This document shows positions 20,201 through 30,517 of a stretch of 64,000 nucleotides of DNA, piece by piece; the stretch's first letter is position 1; every line of letters begins with the position of its first letter. The translations under genes and the position numbers were made by a program. The notes under the pieces were generated by a model. That model had not been told where the DNA came from. It saw nothing but the letters and a program-made list of their open reading frames with translations, and ran no database searches. The stretch is from Trebouxia sp. TZW2008 (taxonomy: Eukaryota; Chlorophyta; Trebouxiophyceae; Trebouxiales; Trebouxiaceae): assembly GCA_002118135.1 (NCBI GenBank), contig BDIU01000292.1, positions 1 to 64,000 of the forward strand, written 5' to 3'.

Positions 20201-23200
20201 ACAGTCAGATGGGGATAAAGCAAAAAACAAGAAAGGGGAAAACAAAGCAGAAGAGATGTGCAGGAGCCACATTTGCTTGCATGTGATGTCGCCTTTAACA
20301 TCATGATCAGGAAAGAAGACAACAAACAATGGGAGGAGGAAGAAGAAACGAGTGAAAGAAGAGAAGAGGAAGAGAAGGGAAAAGAAGGGGTCCATATGCA
20401 CTTGCCTGTGATGTCGCTGGCAGTCTGCCGCACAATAAGAGGACAAAGAAGAGGAAGAAGGGGGAAGACCAGGAAGAAGACAAGGACTGCATTCGCTTGC
20501 CTGTGATGTCCCTTGCAGTTTGCCGCACAAACAGAGGACAAAGACGAGGAAGAAGGGGGGAAGAGGAGGAAGAAGACAATGACCATGTTCACTTGCCTGT
20601 GATGTCGCTGGCTGTCTGGCGCACATACACTGGTTTGTACCCGCTGCGGTGCCAGAAGTTGAAAAGTTGCTGAGTCAGCCCAAACGATGTCCCCAGATAC
20701 TGCAAAGCTTCTGGCGGCCGCTCTTCAAGGCGAAGAAGAAGAGGGTTCAGGGCAGATCTGGGCGCCAGGGTTTCACTGTGCAGTGGGGCAGGGTTGCCGT
20801 CGGCGTCTGGTAGGGTTCTGGGGCCTCTGCCGCTGGTGCTGGCATGGCTATGGGAGTCTGTCCGTGCGTCTGTGCTGGCTCTAGGGTTGCCATTTGCTAT
20901 TAGGGCTTCTAGGGCTTCATCGTCCAATGACACGTCTGCCAGCTGGCCCTCATAGTAGCGCTTGAGCAGGTCAATGCTTCTTGATCCATACCTGCATCAG
21001 AGCATCAAACCCTGACGTTGACAAAACATTCAAGCTTGATCACATGAAGGTATTTCAAGCTTGATTGTGCCCAATACGTACAGTCGCGACTTTGCACATG
21101 TCCTGAATCAAGTGAGCTCAAGAGCCTGCAGTGCTCAATTTGACCTTTGACAGTCACAGCATGTTGTGGTTAACTCGACTGCATGTGATCAGCTTGACCA
21201 TTGGCAGACGCCTTGCTGATGCATGCTGCACAGCATGAATTTTGCTGATGCCTTACATATCTCGGTCGAGCTGATGGTGAACAGGATGCATTGCAAAATC
21301 CAGGCTTGACATGTCAACATGAGGAGGTGAGGGAGGAATGAAGGAGGAAGCCGCTTCAGGGCTGGGGCTTAGACAGGTAGGGGTGCTATGTGGACTAGTG
21401 GGGCTGGTGGGAGAGAGGGGGGGGGTTGGATTGGGTCAAGGGGACGGATCAGAGGGGGAGGGTGCTATGTGGACCAGTGGGGCTGGTGGGGAAGAGGGGG
21501 GGGTTTGATTGGGTCAAGGGGACAGATCAGGAGGGGGGGGGGTTGCTTACCCTGCACGATTGAGGCCTGGGTGCACAGCAATTCGCACAATGCGGGCTCC
21601 TGAGAGGGACGGGAAGTCTGGGTCCTGGAACTGCTGTCCTATTGTCCAAGGTATCAAGTCTCCCTGCAGAAAGCGCCTTCATCACAAATGTGAACTTGTA
21701 ACAAATCTGAACTTGTGTCAGAACAAAGACGCGCAGCTTGAAATTGACAGAGGACTCTGCGTATCTTGTCAAGGGTACCAAACCACCGTGCTGGCATCTA
21801 AAAAAAGCTGCATAAAGAAGACAAGCAGCTTGAGAGTACTGAACCAAGGCCAAGTAATCAGATCAGCCTGCCCAGGTTGCACACATGACCCATGTGAAAG
21901 TAAGCAAGCCCCGGTCATGCTAGACAGAGAAGAGCACACGCTTTACTGCTATGACACAAAGCAGCTTTTACAATGGCATGACAGTGTTACAAGCAGCCTA
22001 CGATTGTTGCTAGTGATCATGCTGAAAACAGCAGCGCCTATGATTACATAAGAAGTGGTTGTGACACGACAGGACTACAGGCTGAATTGGCACAGACACT
22101 TACAGCATGCACAAACTTTCAAAAGCAACACCATTGCTTGTCATTTGCAGTAGCGGTTGGGGTGAAAGCCGAGTGCATACCTGAGGCAAGTTGCCCTGAG
22201 CAAGGCTGTTTAGGGCGGCCTTCTTGGAGATAGCCCCTTCCAGGGCCACTTGGACCACACACAGCACATCTGGCATTGCATTCTGCACAATCAAGATATC
22301 TGTCAGATCAAGAGGCAAGCACATAGACGATGCACAAAGCTTTGTTGTTTTATACGCTTTGGATGCAGAGCTATCCAAGGATTTGAGAATGCTCTATACA
22401 TGATCTGACTCAGACTTTGGCTGGCATTTGTGTCCACGTCATCAGAGGACTCAAAACAGAGTGTTTAAGCCACGTACAGGCAATCTTGCAGCTGATGGGC
22501 AGGTGGGCAGGCACAGAAAGTTGTGGGCGCTATTGCATATGGCAATGCTGTGTCGCATTGTATGTCTTGCATGTCTCTGATCAACTGAACAGTAGAGCAA
22601 ACAGTTTGTGTGCGTCAGCCAAGCAAAACACTGCATAGCAGGGTCGACACAATAAACTAGTACACAAGTAGAATCCTGTGTTTGTCAGGTCCTTCTTGGA
22701 ATTCAAAACACAGATACCCTGCACATGTGTAGTGTAATGGGTCGAGATGGGGGATGTTTTGTGGCTTGCCTGTGTCTCATCTACTGGTCCCAGCAGAGCA
22801 ATGGGTGGTGAGCAGGGGCATCACTCATTACAATCAGCATGACAGAAACCTGGTCTGCAAACAGGAGTTGGATGGCAAGCAAGCTGAGTGAAGCAAAGCT
22901 AGGCAAGGGCAAGTAAGGGGGAGCGGGCTTTTTGTCCTGCCTGTGTTTCATCAACAGGTCCCAGCAGAGCAAACAGGTGGTGAGCAGGGGCGTCACTCAT
23001 CAGGATCAAATCGTTGGGGGTGTTCTTGTAGTGGCTAGAGGCGTACAACGCCACCATGCGTTGCAGGAATGCTTCTGACGCCTGCACCAGCCCCCGTTTA
23101 GAGTTGAGTCCATTTCAAGACAATATCACTTCTTGAATTGAGCTGGCGACGCAGCCATTGGGTGCAGGAGTACCTTTATTCACATTCTCAGGGTCAGACA

Positions 23201-26200
23201 AACATGCCCCATGTTGCAAGGCCCTTGATGGCACTCATACATATTGATTAGTAAACCACACATGCCATGCATCAAAGTACATGTGAGTCCATGCACTCAT
23301 ACACACATACGCTCATGCACACATGTACAGATGTGTATTTACATGCATGCACCCATGTGCCTATGCTCATATGTACCCACCAGTCAGGGTTTTAGCTTGT
23401 ATTTGGGGTTTTAGCTTGTACTTGGGAAAAAGGGCGTCTTCAACTGTGTCGTATTTAATGGGCTCATGTGCTCATGCTGACATGAGACATGCATTGTTGC
23501 CTGAAATTGCATATTGCAAACAGGCAAGCCTTGCCACACCTTGTGGTATGAGAAGAACGTGTCTCTGTCAATGTAGAACGGATTGCATTGACTAGAATGT
23601 GGCAGGCGGCATGGATCCTAAAGCAAAGTAATACATGCACGTGTCAGACGGGGTCACACCTTGTGGTATGAGAAGAGGGTGTCTCTGTCAATGTAGAACA
23701 GGTCACACTCAGAGGGGTGCGGTAGGCGGGCCGGCAGCTTGGGCAAATGCTCAGCAGCGTTCAAGCACAGCAGCTCTAACAGCCATGACTCCACTTTGTC
23801 TCCTGATGCATACCTGCATTTGTTGATTGATCACACTTGAGCAAAACCAAGTCATGATTACTATCTGCTGCTGTACTCAAGTTCACCACTAGATGTTTTG
23901 ATGTTTGGCGGCATTCAAGCATAGCAGCTCCAGCAGCCATGACTCCACCTTGTCCCCAGATGCATACCTGCACTTGACCGCCTTGTTATTGAATCCGATC
24001 AGTTATTGTAATGCGATTGAGTGAACGGGTGACCTGTCAGGGAAGAGCTAGCGTGAACTTAGATTGCAGCCATGCACAGTGTCACACCTTCTGATGACTG
24101 TGCGGTGCTTCAAGGCTATGGCAACTAAGGCTTTGTAGCAAATGAACAGCCCAGTGGCGCCAGATACCACTGACTGAAATTGAGCAGCAACAGAGACCAC
24201 AGCGGCTTGGAAAGACACGGTACTATTATGTGCAGCTCCTGTACCTGATAGGTTCTTGGAGTTGAACCTCTCTGAACCTTCTGCCTCCGCTGCTTGCTGA
24301 ATTGCCGTCCCCTGCCTCTTCTTCCTTGCCCTGCCCACTGCTGAGCTTCACACCCTGAATGGCAGTAAAGACTGTAAACAGACTGTAAACAGGCTGTGAC
24401 ACATAGCAAGACAACCTTTCAAGCTCCTATAATATATGGGTTAGATAGTGAGCTCTCTGAACCATATGCTGCATTGCCAGCGCCTGCCTCTTCTTCCTTG
24501 CCCTCAGCTTCACGCCCTGCACACCTTGCACTTACAAATTATGCTGTGACAGATGGCATGCCAGCTCTGACTATGCAGTTTGCCTATCTGTTTGCTGACA
24601 AGTGTGCCTAGAATGTGCCAACATGTCCCTAGAAGAATGGTCAAGGTTGTCAATCAGCTTTGTTTAGACTGTGACTATGCACTGTATCATTTGTAAATCA
24701 ATGGTAGCTGCATAGGTACGTTTGGTGCTGTTTCTGCTGCAAATTGGGATTGCTTGCTTACAAGCATAAACAATGATTCTTGGTATTAACTGCTTAGAGC
24801 GTCCTTGCACAAGTGAGCTTGTGGATGAAGTTGCCAGCAAAGGCACCTGGCTGTGACAGTTAGCTGATAGCTTTGTGTTTGTGAAAACTCTCGCTGACCT
24901 CACTGCGCAGCTGCTCAATGAGCTTGAGTGACAGGCTGCGGCCGGTGCCCTCGTACCCGTTCACTGTGGAGCACAGGAACACCAAGTATGGGCCCAGTAG
25001 GGTTTTGACCACCGGCAAGGGTATGGCGGCGGCTTCATCAATGACTAACAGCTCTGCTTGGGTGAGTTGGGCCGCATGCTGTGGCTGAATGTATTGCACC
25101 GTCTGCAGCACAGCACAGCACAGCATGGCATCAGCTAAAGAAGAGGGGAAACAGCGACAGCAATGAGAAGAAGAAGAAGAAGCAGCAGCTTCTCCAGTGA
25201 TGACTACCAATTCTGCCTGGCTGACTTGGGCAGCGTGTTGTGGCTGAATGTACTGCACCGTGCACAGCACAGCACAGCACAGCACAGCACAGCACAGCAC
25301 AGCACAGCACAGCACAGCACAGCACAGCACAGCACAGCTTCAGTCAAAGAAGAACATTAAGCTTGAATCAGGTCCAAGGAAAATCGCACTGACAACAACA
25401 AAGCAGGACAAGACAAAGGAGGTGCATGATGTCTGGTCAGAACTGAAGCTGAATGCACAGCACAGCACGGCACAACATAGTGTAGCGTACAGATCACCTG
25501 TCTGTGGTTCTTGAACACGTTGACCCTGACAATGGCTTTGGCAAACGCTGGGTTGGTGCTTTCGACCAGGTCGTAGTCCAGGTGCTCCTTGTAGTCTAGC
25601 TGATCCAGCCCCTTGAAGATGAACTCAAACAAGGTGCGCAGGTTCTCAGGAGAGGGCGCTGTGACAAAGATGTTGCTGTAGCCCAAACCCAACGCTCCAG
25701 CAATAGCCAGCCCTAGCGCTGCTGACTGCAGACATTCACCCAAATGAGTCTTTGATCGATTTGCTCATTCCAGCTTATCGTGCGAGGATAAGCTGATCCA
25801 GCCCCTTGAAGATGAACTCAAACGGGGTGCGCAGGTTTTCAGGAGAGGGTGCTGTGACGAAGACGTTGCTGTAGCCCAAACCCAATGTGCCAGCAATAGC
25901 CAAACCCAGCGCTGCTGACTGCAGACATAGATCCAAAACATTGCTCCAACCCATGCTCCCATTATGCTGCAAACATAGCGCTGCCACAAACGGCACAAGG
26001 AAGAATGCGACAAGAAGCTGATTTGAGTCATGTCGTACCTTGCCTCGGCCTCGTGATGCAGTCAGGGCTACAGTGCTGCGCAGGGTTTTCTCAGAGGCAG
26101 CATCCAGGAAGGTCATCACAGCTCTGGCTTGATCCAGGGTCTTGCACTTGGCTACAAGGGGACCAGCAGGCTGCATACACACACACAAATGACGTTACAA

Positions 26201-29200
26201 CAGCAGCAGCATACAACTAGAGCACACTACAGACAAGCGTCATGTTAGTTGGAGCGCTGCTGTGCTGAGCGACGTCTTCTCAGAAACAGCGTCCAGGAAT
26301 GTCATCACAGCTCTGGCTTGGTCCATGGTCTTGCACTTGGCCACAAGGGGACCAGCAGGCTGCACATGCCACAAACAGTATCATATCATCAGCAGCAGCA
26401 GCATGCAGCCTTTGCCAGTCTGTTCATTGTGTGTTCTGCTGATATTGTGCATACTCTGCATGCTAGGTACATGAACTGCTAGCCACAGCACAATAGTGAA
26501 CAGATGTACAAAATGTTCACAGACTGTTGATCCAATGTTGCAGTCTGTTATCTGCCATAGCATGTGCAACAGGCCGTCAAGTGCTTGATGAGTCTGCAGT
26601 GTGATGGAAAGCTTTGTCACACCAGGGTGTCAGCTAGAGACTCTGTCAGGGCCTTCAACTCAGTGTCTTTGACCGCTTCAGCCACGCTAGCAGCATCTGC
26701 CTTGTGCTGTGTCACATTATGATGGCAAGCTTGCTGACCTGACCAGTGTCTCAGCCAGAAAACTCAGCAAGCCTTGCATCCCTCACTCAGATGCTATGTG
26801 ACAATATCTTGACAGATGTGGCCAACTTACCAGTGTGTCAGCAAGAGACTCTGACAGGCCCTTCAGCTCACTGTCTTTGGCCGCTTCTGCCACACTAGCA
26901 GCATCTGCTGGCAAGGGCTCAATGTTCCTGACATGGCTGGAGGTTGGCAGGATGTTCAGCTCATCATCAATCAGCAGACAGGAAGGGTTGCTCGCCAGTG
27001 ACAGCACCATTCTCTCATTGAAACGGCCTGCATCGCAGCGTAGCAGTGAAACGCCTGTGCCTTTTGGAGCAACTTTTTGCATACCAATGCATCACAACGC
27101 AACTGCTGGCAGAGGCTCAACTCCATATGGCTGGAGGTTGAAAGGAGGTTCAGTTCATCATCTACATAGACAGGAAGGGTTGTTGGCTAGCGACAACACC
27201 ATCCTCTCATTGAAACGGCCTGCATTGCAGTCATCTATGAGTCATGTATTGCAGTCAAGGCAGGGGCTCAATGTTCCTGACATGGCTGGAGGTTGGCAGG
27301 GTGTTCATCTCATCATCAACCAGCTGACAGGAAGGGTTGCTCGCCAGTGACAGCACCATTCTCTCATTGAAATGGCCTGTGTTGCATTGGAGCACTGTGC
27401 TGTCAGAGCAATGTTGAACAAGTTCTTGCATATTACTGCATCACAGTGCATCTGCATGCAACATTCCCTCATCGAAATGACCTGCATCAGGTGACACATA
27501 CTTTGAATGTACTTTCAAACCAAGGCATGCACACAAAAGCATGACAAGGCATTATGGCTGGAGATTGGCAGGATGTTGAGCTCATCATCCACCAACAGAC
27601 AGGCAAGGTTGCTGGCCAGCAACAGCACAGTCTTCTCACTCAAGCGGTGTGCCTTATAGTCAGGCTCTGGGCAGTTGGGCTTGTTGTGATGGCACCAACA
27701 AGCCAGCCTGGCAAGACAAGACCTATGCTACTCACGCGTAGCAAATTTGCTAGCAACGGTGACAGTCGTGATTATGGATCCAGATACCTGTCACATCTTG
27801 GTGAGACTCAGTCCACAGGCGGGAGTGCATGTCCATGCATTGGCTGTACTTCTGACGATGCACACAATCCGTTATGGAAGACTGCAAGGCCCGCTTGTGA
27901 GTGAGAAAACACTGAGGCAAGTACCTGTTACATCTTGATGGGACTCAGTCCGCAGGCGGGAGTGCACGTCCATGGTAAGGCTGAACAGCTGTGTCAGGGA
28001 GGTCAGTGAGCTGAGCAATAAGACCACGATGCCTCCCCCCTCCACGGTCTCAATAGTTCGCGCCAACAGGTTTGGTGTCAGTGCCTCAAAGTCCTGCATA
28101 TTCAGTCTTTCGTTTGCTTGTGTCGTTAAAATCTAAGGATCCTGCATATTGACTCATTTGCTAATTCTGCTTGTTCCTGCATGGCTTCAGAAGTTGCTGG
28201 AATCAGTATGTGGCATGTGCCAACATATTGCCACTCTGATGCAAAGGGTAGACTCAGAGACACTTGGCAGTCAACCGTGTACAACAGTCTCTCCACCCTC
28301 CACTGTCAGTTTAAATGGTTCAGATTAGCACAAGACAGAACTGGTTGGAGACAGTTGATTGCACCTGTATGTACCTAGTTGGGCCTGCTGAGCCTGCCTA
28401 GAATGCGTGTGAAATGAATGAATGAATGAAAATGATGCAGTCATTGATGATACTGTTGTGTCAAAGCAAGGGCACAAAGACAACGACAGCCGGGACAGCC
28501 GGAACGTAACAGCTTCTGGACGACATTCAAGTCAATTTTCAGATCATTCACTGTATGAATCACACACTGTGTTCCTTTTGGTGATGAAGCCAAAGTGCTT
28601 GACATGCCAAGGAGCTTTCTTCAATGACAGCACACAGCTTGTTGTAATGGTGCAAGGACACTTGAAATGGCAAAACACTTACTGTAACCACAGCACCCAG
28701 CTTGTTGTGATGGTGCAAGGGTACTTGATATACCAAAAAGCTTGCTGTAATGACAGCAGCACTGCAAACAAGGCACTATGCATTCAGGCTGCAAAATGCA
28801 AGCTGTCGTTGCCTTCAACTAACAGCTCAACTACCACCACAGAGATCTCTGGGGCAATCTCTCGCTACATTGCATTACATTGCCTTACATTGTTACGGTC
28901 TTAGGGACCCAGCAGGGGGTCACATGGATAATTTCCAAAACAGGCACAATTGAGCCAAAACGCCTCTGAACCAAAGTCTGCCGATCTCCCCCTTGAGCTG
29001 CAAGGATAGGTGCATGTGACACGCAGAGATTTTGCAACATGATTGATGCAGAAGACAGCAGCTCACCTGAAGAACACACATGCCAAAGGTGTTTCCCAGA
29101 ATCTTGTGTGTGTCATGATAGTAGCAATATCTGATGTCAGTGGAGGCCACAAATAATGAGAAAGGGTCTTCTTGCTCAGGATCAAGGAGTCCACGCTGTG

Positions 29201-29530
29201 CCATTTTCTTGATCTGGCGCATACGCTTCTTCTTGTGACTGCATACACAACAACTCTGTGTTCAAAACTCAAGTTTGCCCATGTCAGGGCTTGAGGCGCG
29301 AGCTATTCAGCACGTGTACGAAGCACTGCTGACCTGCTGAGGTACAGCTCCTTCTTGTAGCACCATAGCACTGAGGGTCGGGCCTTGACAACCGTCTTGG
29401 ACAACATGTAGTGCAAGTTAACAACCTGGTCGCGGCCCTTGTCGCCGACAATGACGAACAGAGAACGTTGCGACTGCTTGACGCAGTTCTCCACCAGTGT
29501 TCGGATGCGACTATCGACCTTCTTCCTCAT
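17212..29530 (-). CDS. NAT10: RNA cytidine acetyltransferase, NAT10/Kre33 (TmcA-like) family, 17 exons
   Basis: Exons in transcript order: 29334-29530, 29067-29238, 27925-28093, 26831-27027, 26039-26170, 25498-25725, 24899-25102, 24245-24354, 23660-23813, 22941-23081, 22181-22282, 21551-21663, 20597-20991, 19753-20015, 19334-19543, 17980-18114, 17212-17490. They join to 1066 aa, close to human NAT10. The nucleolar enzyme makes N4-acetylcytidine in 18S rRNA and tRNA using ATP. Seen: MRKKVDSRIRTL start; TmcA/DUF1726-type N-terminus with VKARPSVLWCYKKEL; Walker A ASRGRGKSAALG near 283-294; Walker B VIDEAAAIPLP near 386; GNAT segment VRIAVHPG...AGYGSRSIDLL near 626-648; VYVRQTASDITGEH; C-terminal EDLQQYAIMGRD and a Lys/Arg/Gly/Ser-rich tail fitting nucleolar location. 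Exons 10 and 13 need GC donors. Exon 13 has a poorly conserved Ser/Thr/Asp-rich insert. No reading-frame damage was seen. Confidence 0.96.
17850..17912 (-). repeat. Donor-side echo of NAT10 exon 16
   Basis: A degenerate copy of the exon's end, with the + strand words 'gacctgag', 'ttga', 'gtcctcatccagggtct', lies just downstream in the transcript of exon 16 (17980-18114). A matching acceptor-side echo ('gcccatgcaacttgcgcacggcctgcat') is at about 18195-18235. Confidence 0.7.
18515..19266 (-). repeat. Five donor-side echoes of NAT10 exon 15
   Basis: Copies at about 19152-19266, 18998-19090, 18808-18925, 18652-18760 and 18525-18585 repeat the last 110 or so bases of exon 15 (19334-19543), with the donor edge at 'ccttgttgaa' on the plus strand. 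All keep words of the exon such as 'gagccagtg', 'ggcagctgtaaagcaggttgcagagc' and 'gctgctgcagac'. They are diverged from each other and lack the exon's 5' half and acceptor. Confidence 0.9.
20220..20575 (-). repeat. Donor-side echoes of NAT10 exon 13 separated by purine-rich spacers
   Basis: Copies near 20400-20436 and 20497-20535, and a remnant near 20278-20292, repeat the plus-strand words 'cacttgcctgtgatgtcgctggcagtctgccgcaca' from the exon 13 end at 20597. Between them are AG-rich tracts (AGGAAGAAG words) that create long shadow frames on both strands. The GC-type donor is preserved in the echoes ('acttgc'). Confidence 0.8.
21300..21550. repeat. G-rich minisatellite in NAT10 intron 12
   Basis: Two long copies of 'gtgctatgtggac..gtggggctggtgggagagagggggggg..ttgggtcaaggggac.gatcag' (about 21387-21459 and 21460-21535) plus a G8 run directly beside the exon 12 donor at 21551. 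It is non-coding. The G-rich plus strand is C-rich in the transcript. Confidence 0.8.
22755..22860 (-). repeat. Donor-side echo of NAT10 exon 10
   Basis: One copy repeats 'ggcttgcctgtgtctcatctactggtcccagcagagcaa' and 'ggtggtgagcaggggcatcactcat' of the exon 10 end (22941). It keeps the unusual GC donor of the real exon, so the GC dinucleotide predates the duplication. Confidence 0.8.
23530..23585 (-). repeat. Donor-side echo of NAT10 exon 9
   Basis: 'ccacaccttgtggtatgagaagaacgtgtctctgtcaatgtagaac' is a near-exact copy of the last 40 or so bases and donor of exon 9 (23660-23813). An acceptor-side echo of the same exon (about 23908-23972) repeats its first 60 bases including the CTGCA acceptor. 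Confidence 0.85.
24430..24535 (-). repeat. Acceptor-side echo of NAT10 exon 8
   Basis: 'ctctctgaacc..tgctgcattgcc', 'cctgcctcttcttccttgccct' and 'agcttcacgccctgcacac' restate the plus-strand sequence of exon 8 and its acceptor (24245-24354) with an internal deletion. Confidence 0.7.
25185..25345 (-). repeat. Acceptor-side echo of NAT10 exon 7 with a long (CAGCA)n microsatellite
   Basis: At about 25195-25260 a copy of the exon 7 start ('gactaccaattctgcctgg', 'gttgtggctgaatgtactgcaccgt') ends in CAGCACAGCA repeats that run to about 25338. The real exon 7 (24899-25102) has a short CAGCACAGCACAG stretch at the same place, so the microsatellite grew from the acceptor-flanking sequence of the echo. 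Confidence 0.85.
25780..25935 (-). repeat. Large acceptor-side echo of NAT10 exon 6
   Basis: About 145 bases are nearly identical to the first two thirds of exon 6 (25498-25725), including the acceptor CTGACTGCAGACA. It codes for the Walker A-following segment without stops, but diverges and stops before the DYKEHLDYDL part and has no donor. It is the least decayed echo in this gene, so probably recent. Confidence 0.9.
26240..26370 (-). repeat. Acceptor-side echo of NAT10 exon 5
   Basis: A copy of roughly the first 105 of 132 bases of exon 5 (26039-26170), with acceptor, differs at few positions ('cttctcagaaacagcgtccaggaatgtcatcacagctctggcttgg'). The end of the exon, with the RGRGK Walker A codons and donor, is missing. 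Confidence 0.9.
26620..26780 (-). repeat. Donor-side echoes of NAT10 exon 4
   Basis: One copy at about 26622-26702 ('caccagggtgtcagctagagactctgtcagggccttcaactcagtgtctttgaccgcttcagccac') and a remnant near 26740-26762 restate the end of exon 4 (26831 side). Acceptor-side echoes of the same exon are listed separately. Confidence 0.8.
27090..27650 (-). repeat. Three or more acceptor-side echoes of NAT10 exon 4
   Basis: Copies around 27105-27230, 27255-27380 and 27460-27645 repeat 'atggctggaggttggcaggatgttcagctcatcatc', 'caggaagggttgctcgccag' and 'ctctcattgaaacggcctgcat'. The functional exon is 26831-27027. An echo of exon 3's donor end lies next to them at about 27775-27835. Confidence 0.85.
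28341..28440 (+). mobile_element. SINE-like dispersed repeat, copy A
   Basis: The core GGAGACAGTTGATTGC...GTACCTAGTTGGGC...GCTGAGCCTGCCTAG is followed by an (AATG)n tail. Related copies are at 40710-40825 (+) and 62221-62341 (-). No ORF. A conserved core plus a simple 3' tail suggests a non-autonomous retroelement, but no convincing A/B box was identified. Confidence 0.65.
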
Positions 29531-30517
29531 GGTGCTGCTTGTGTATGCTGTCGGCTTGACTGAACAACTGCAGAGATCACGTCTACTGACTCGTTACCGT
29601 TTCGGCGGATTGCGATCGGTCGTTAATTGTCGCGCCTCCCTGTTGCGCGTTTGACGCAACAGCAGGCTGCCAAAGCGATTTGCAGGCGCTGTTCCGAAAG
29701 CAACTTGTGTGTTTTGAAACGGCTGCAGTCCGTTTGACCTAACAGGCGATTAGTAGACAGAATTGGTAGACATCCTGCATCATTGGTTGTGGGTCAAGGG
29801 CTAATGTCAATGCGTATGGCTTAGTGTGCAGCATAGTGCGCGCACATTGCTGCACCTCGAGCCCTAGTTCAAGCGCTCAGAAAGCAATCATTATGATGAC
29901 GTCCTCAAAATTTTGAGGGTCATGATGATCGACAAGCTTCAAGCTTATGTTAATTCATCGCAAGTTGCTCTGTTACGAAGCTTGGGATCCAGCCGTCTCT
30001 GTCACACTGCTTATCAAGGCAGTTGCAACGAGCTTCATGCACTTTTGCTCCCGCTCATCAGCCTGTTGCGCTCAGCTTGTCTCTGGTCACAGACTGACAG
30101 CCATCAGGAGCTTGTCTATCACCTGTTCCAAGCATGTGTAATCGTGACACAATTACGGCTGTAAGCCGGGTGTAAAGGCCAGTTGCTATAGCTGAGCTGT
30201 AGCCCAAAAAGCCAAGATCATCGTTGCGGGATCACCTGCCTTGTGATCCTTACTTGCGCAAACGAATAAGCTTTGTGCGCTGCATTTGGCCGCTGGTACC
30301 TGCTGCTTGTAAGCGTAACGACGTCACTTGGTTGTGCCGCATCTCGTAGATACTTAAAAGGCGATATCTTGCAAGTCTGACTGCTGAAAGAAGTCTAAAC
30401 ACACCCTTGGCTGCGCATGGCTGGGATCGGCCGCGAAGTCATTGGCCAGCAGCCAGTGCTAGCTTGCGTCAGAGCGCTCCCGGAGTGTTTGATAGTCTGA
30501 TTTAGGTCGTTTGTAGT
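29531..30517. promoter_or_regulatory. Divergent intergenic region, NAT10 and carrier gene 5' ends
   Basis: Head-to-head spacing of 987 bases without a recognisable gene. Open frames at 29913-30164 show no protein character. A short inverted repeat GGATCAC/GTGATCC sits at about 30218-30238. The region should contain two promoters. Confidence 0.5.

Noticed and set aside
20012..20626. 204-codon minus-strand frame overlapping NAT10 intron 13
   Set aside because: It covers purine/pyrimidine-rich spacers and exon echoes with Ser/Phe/Leu-rich low-complexity coding; NAT10 exons 13 and 14 join correctly without it.
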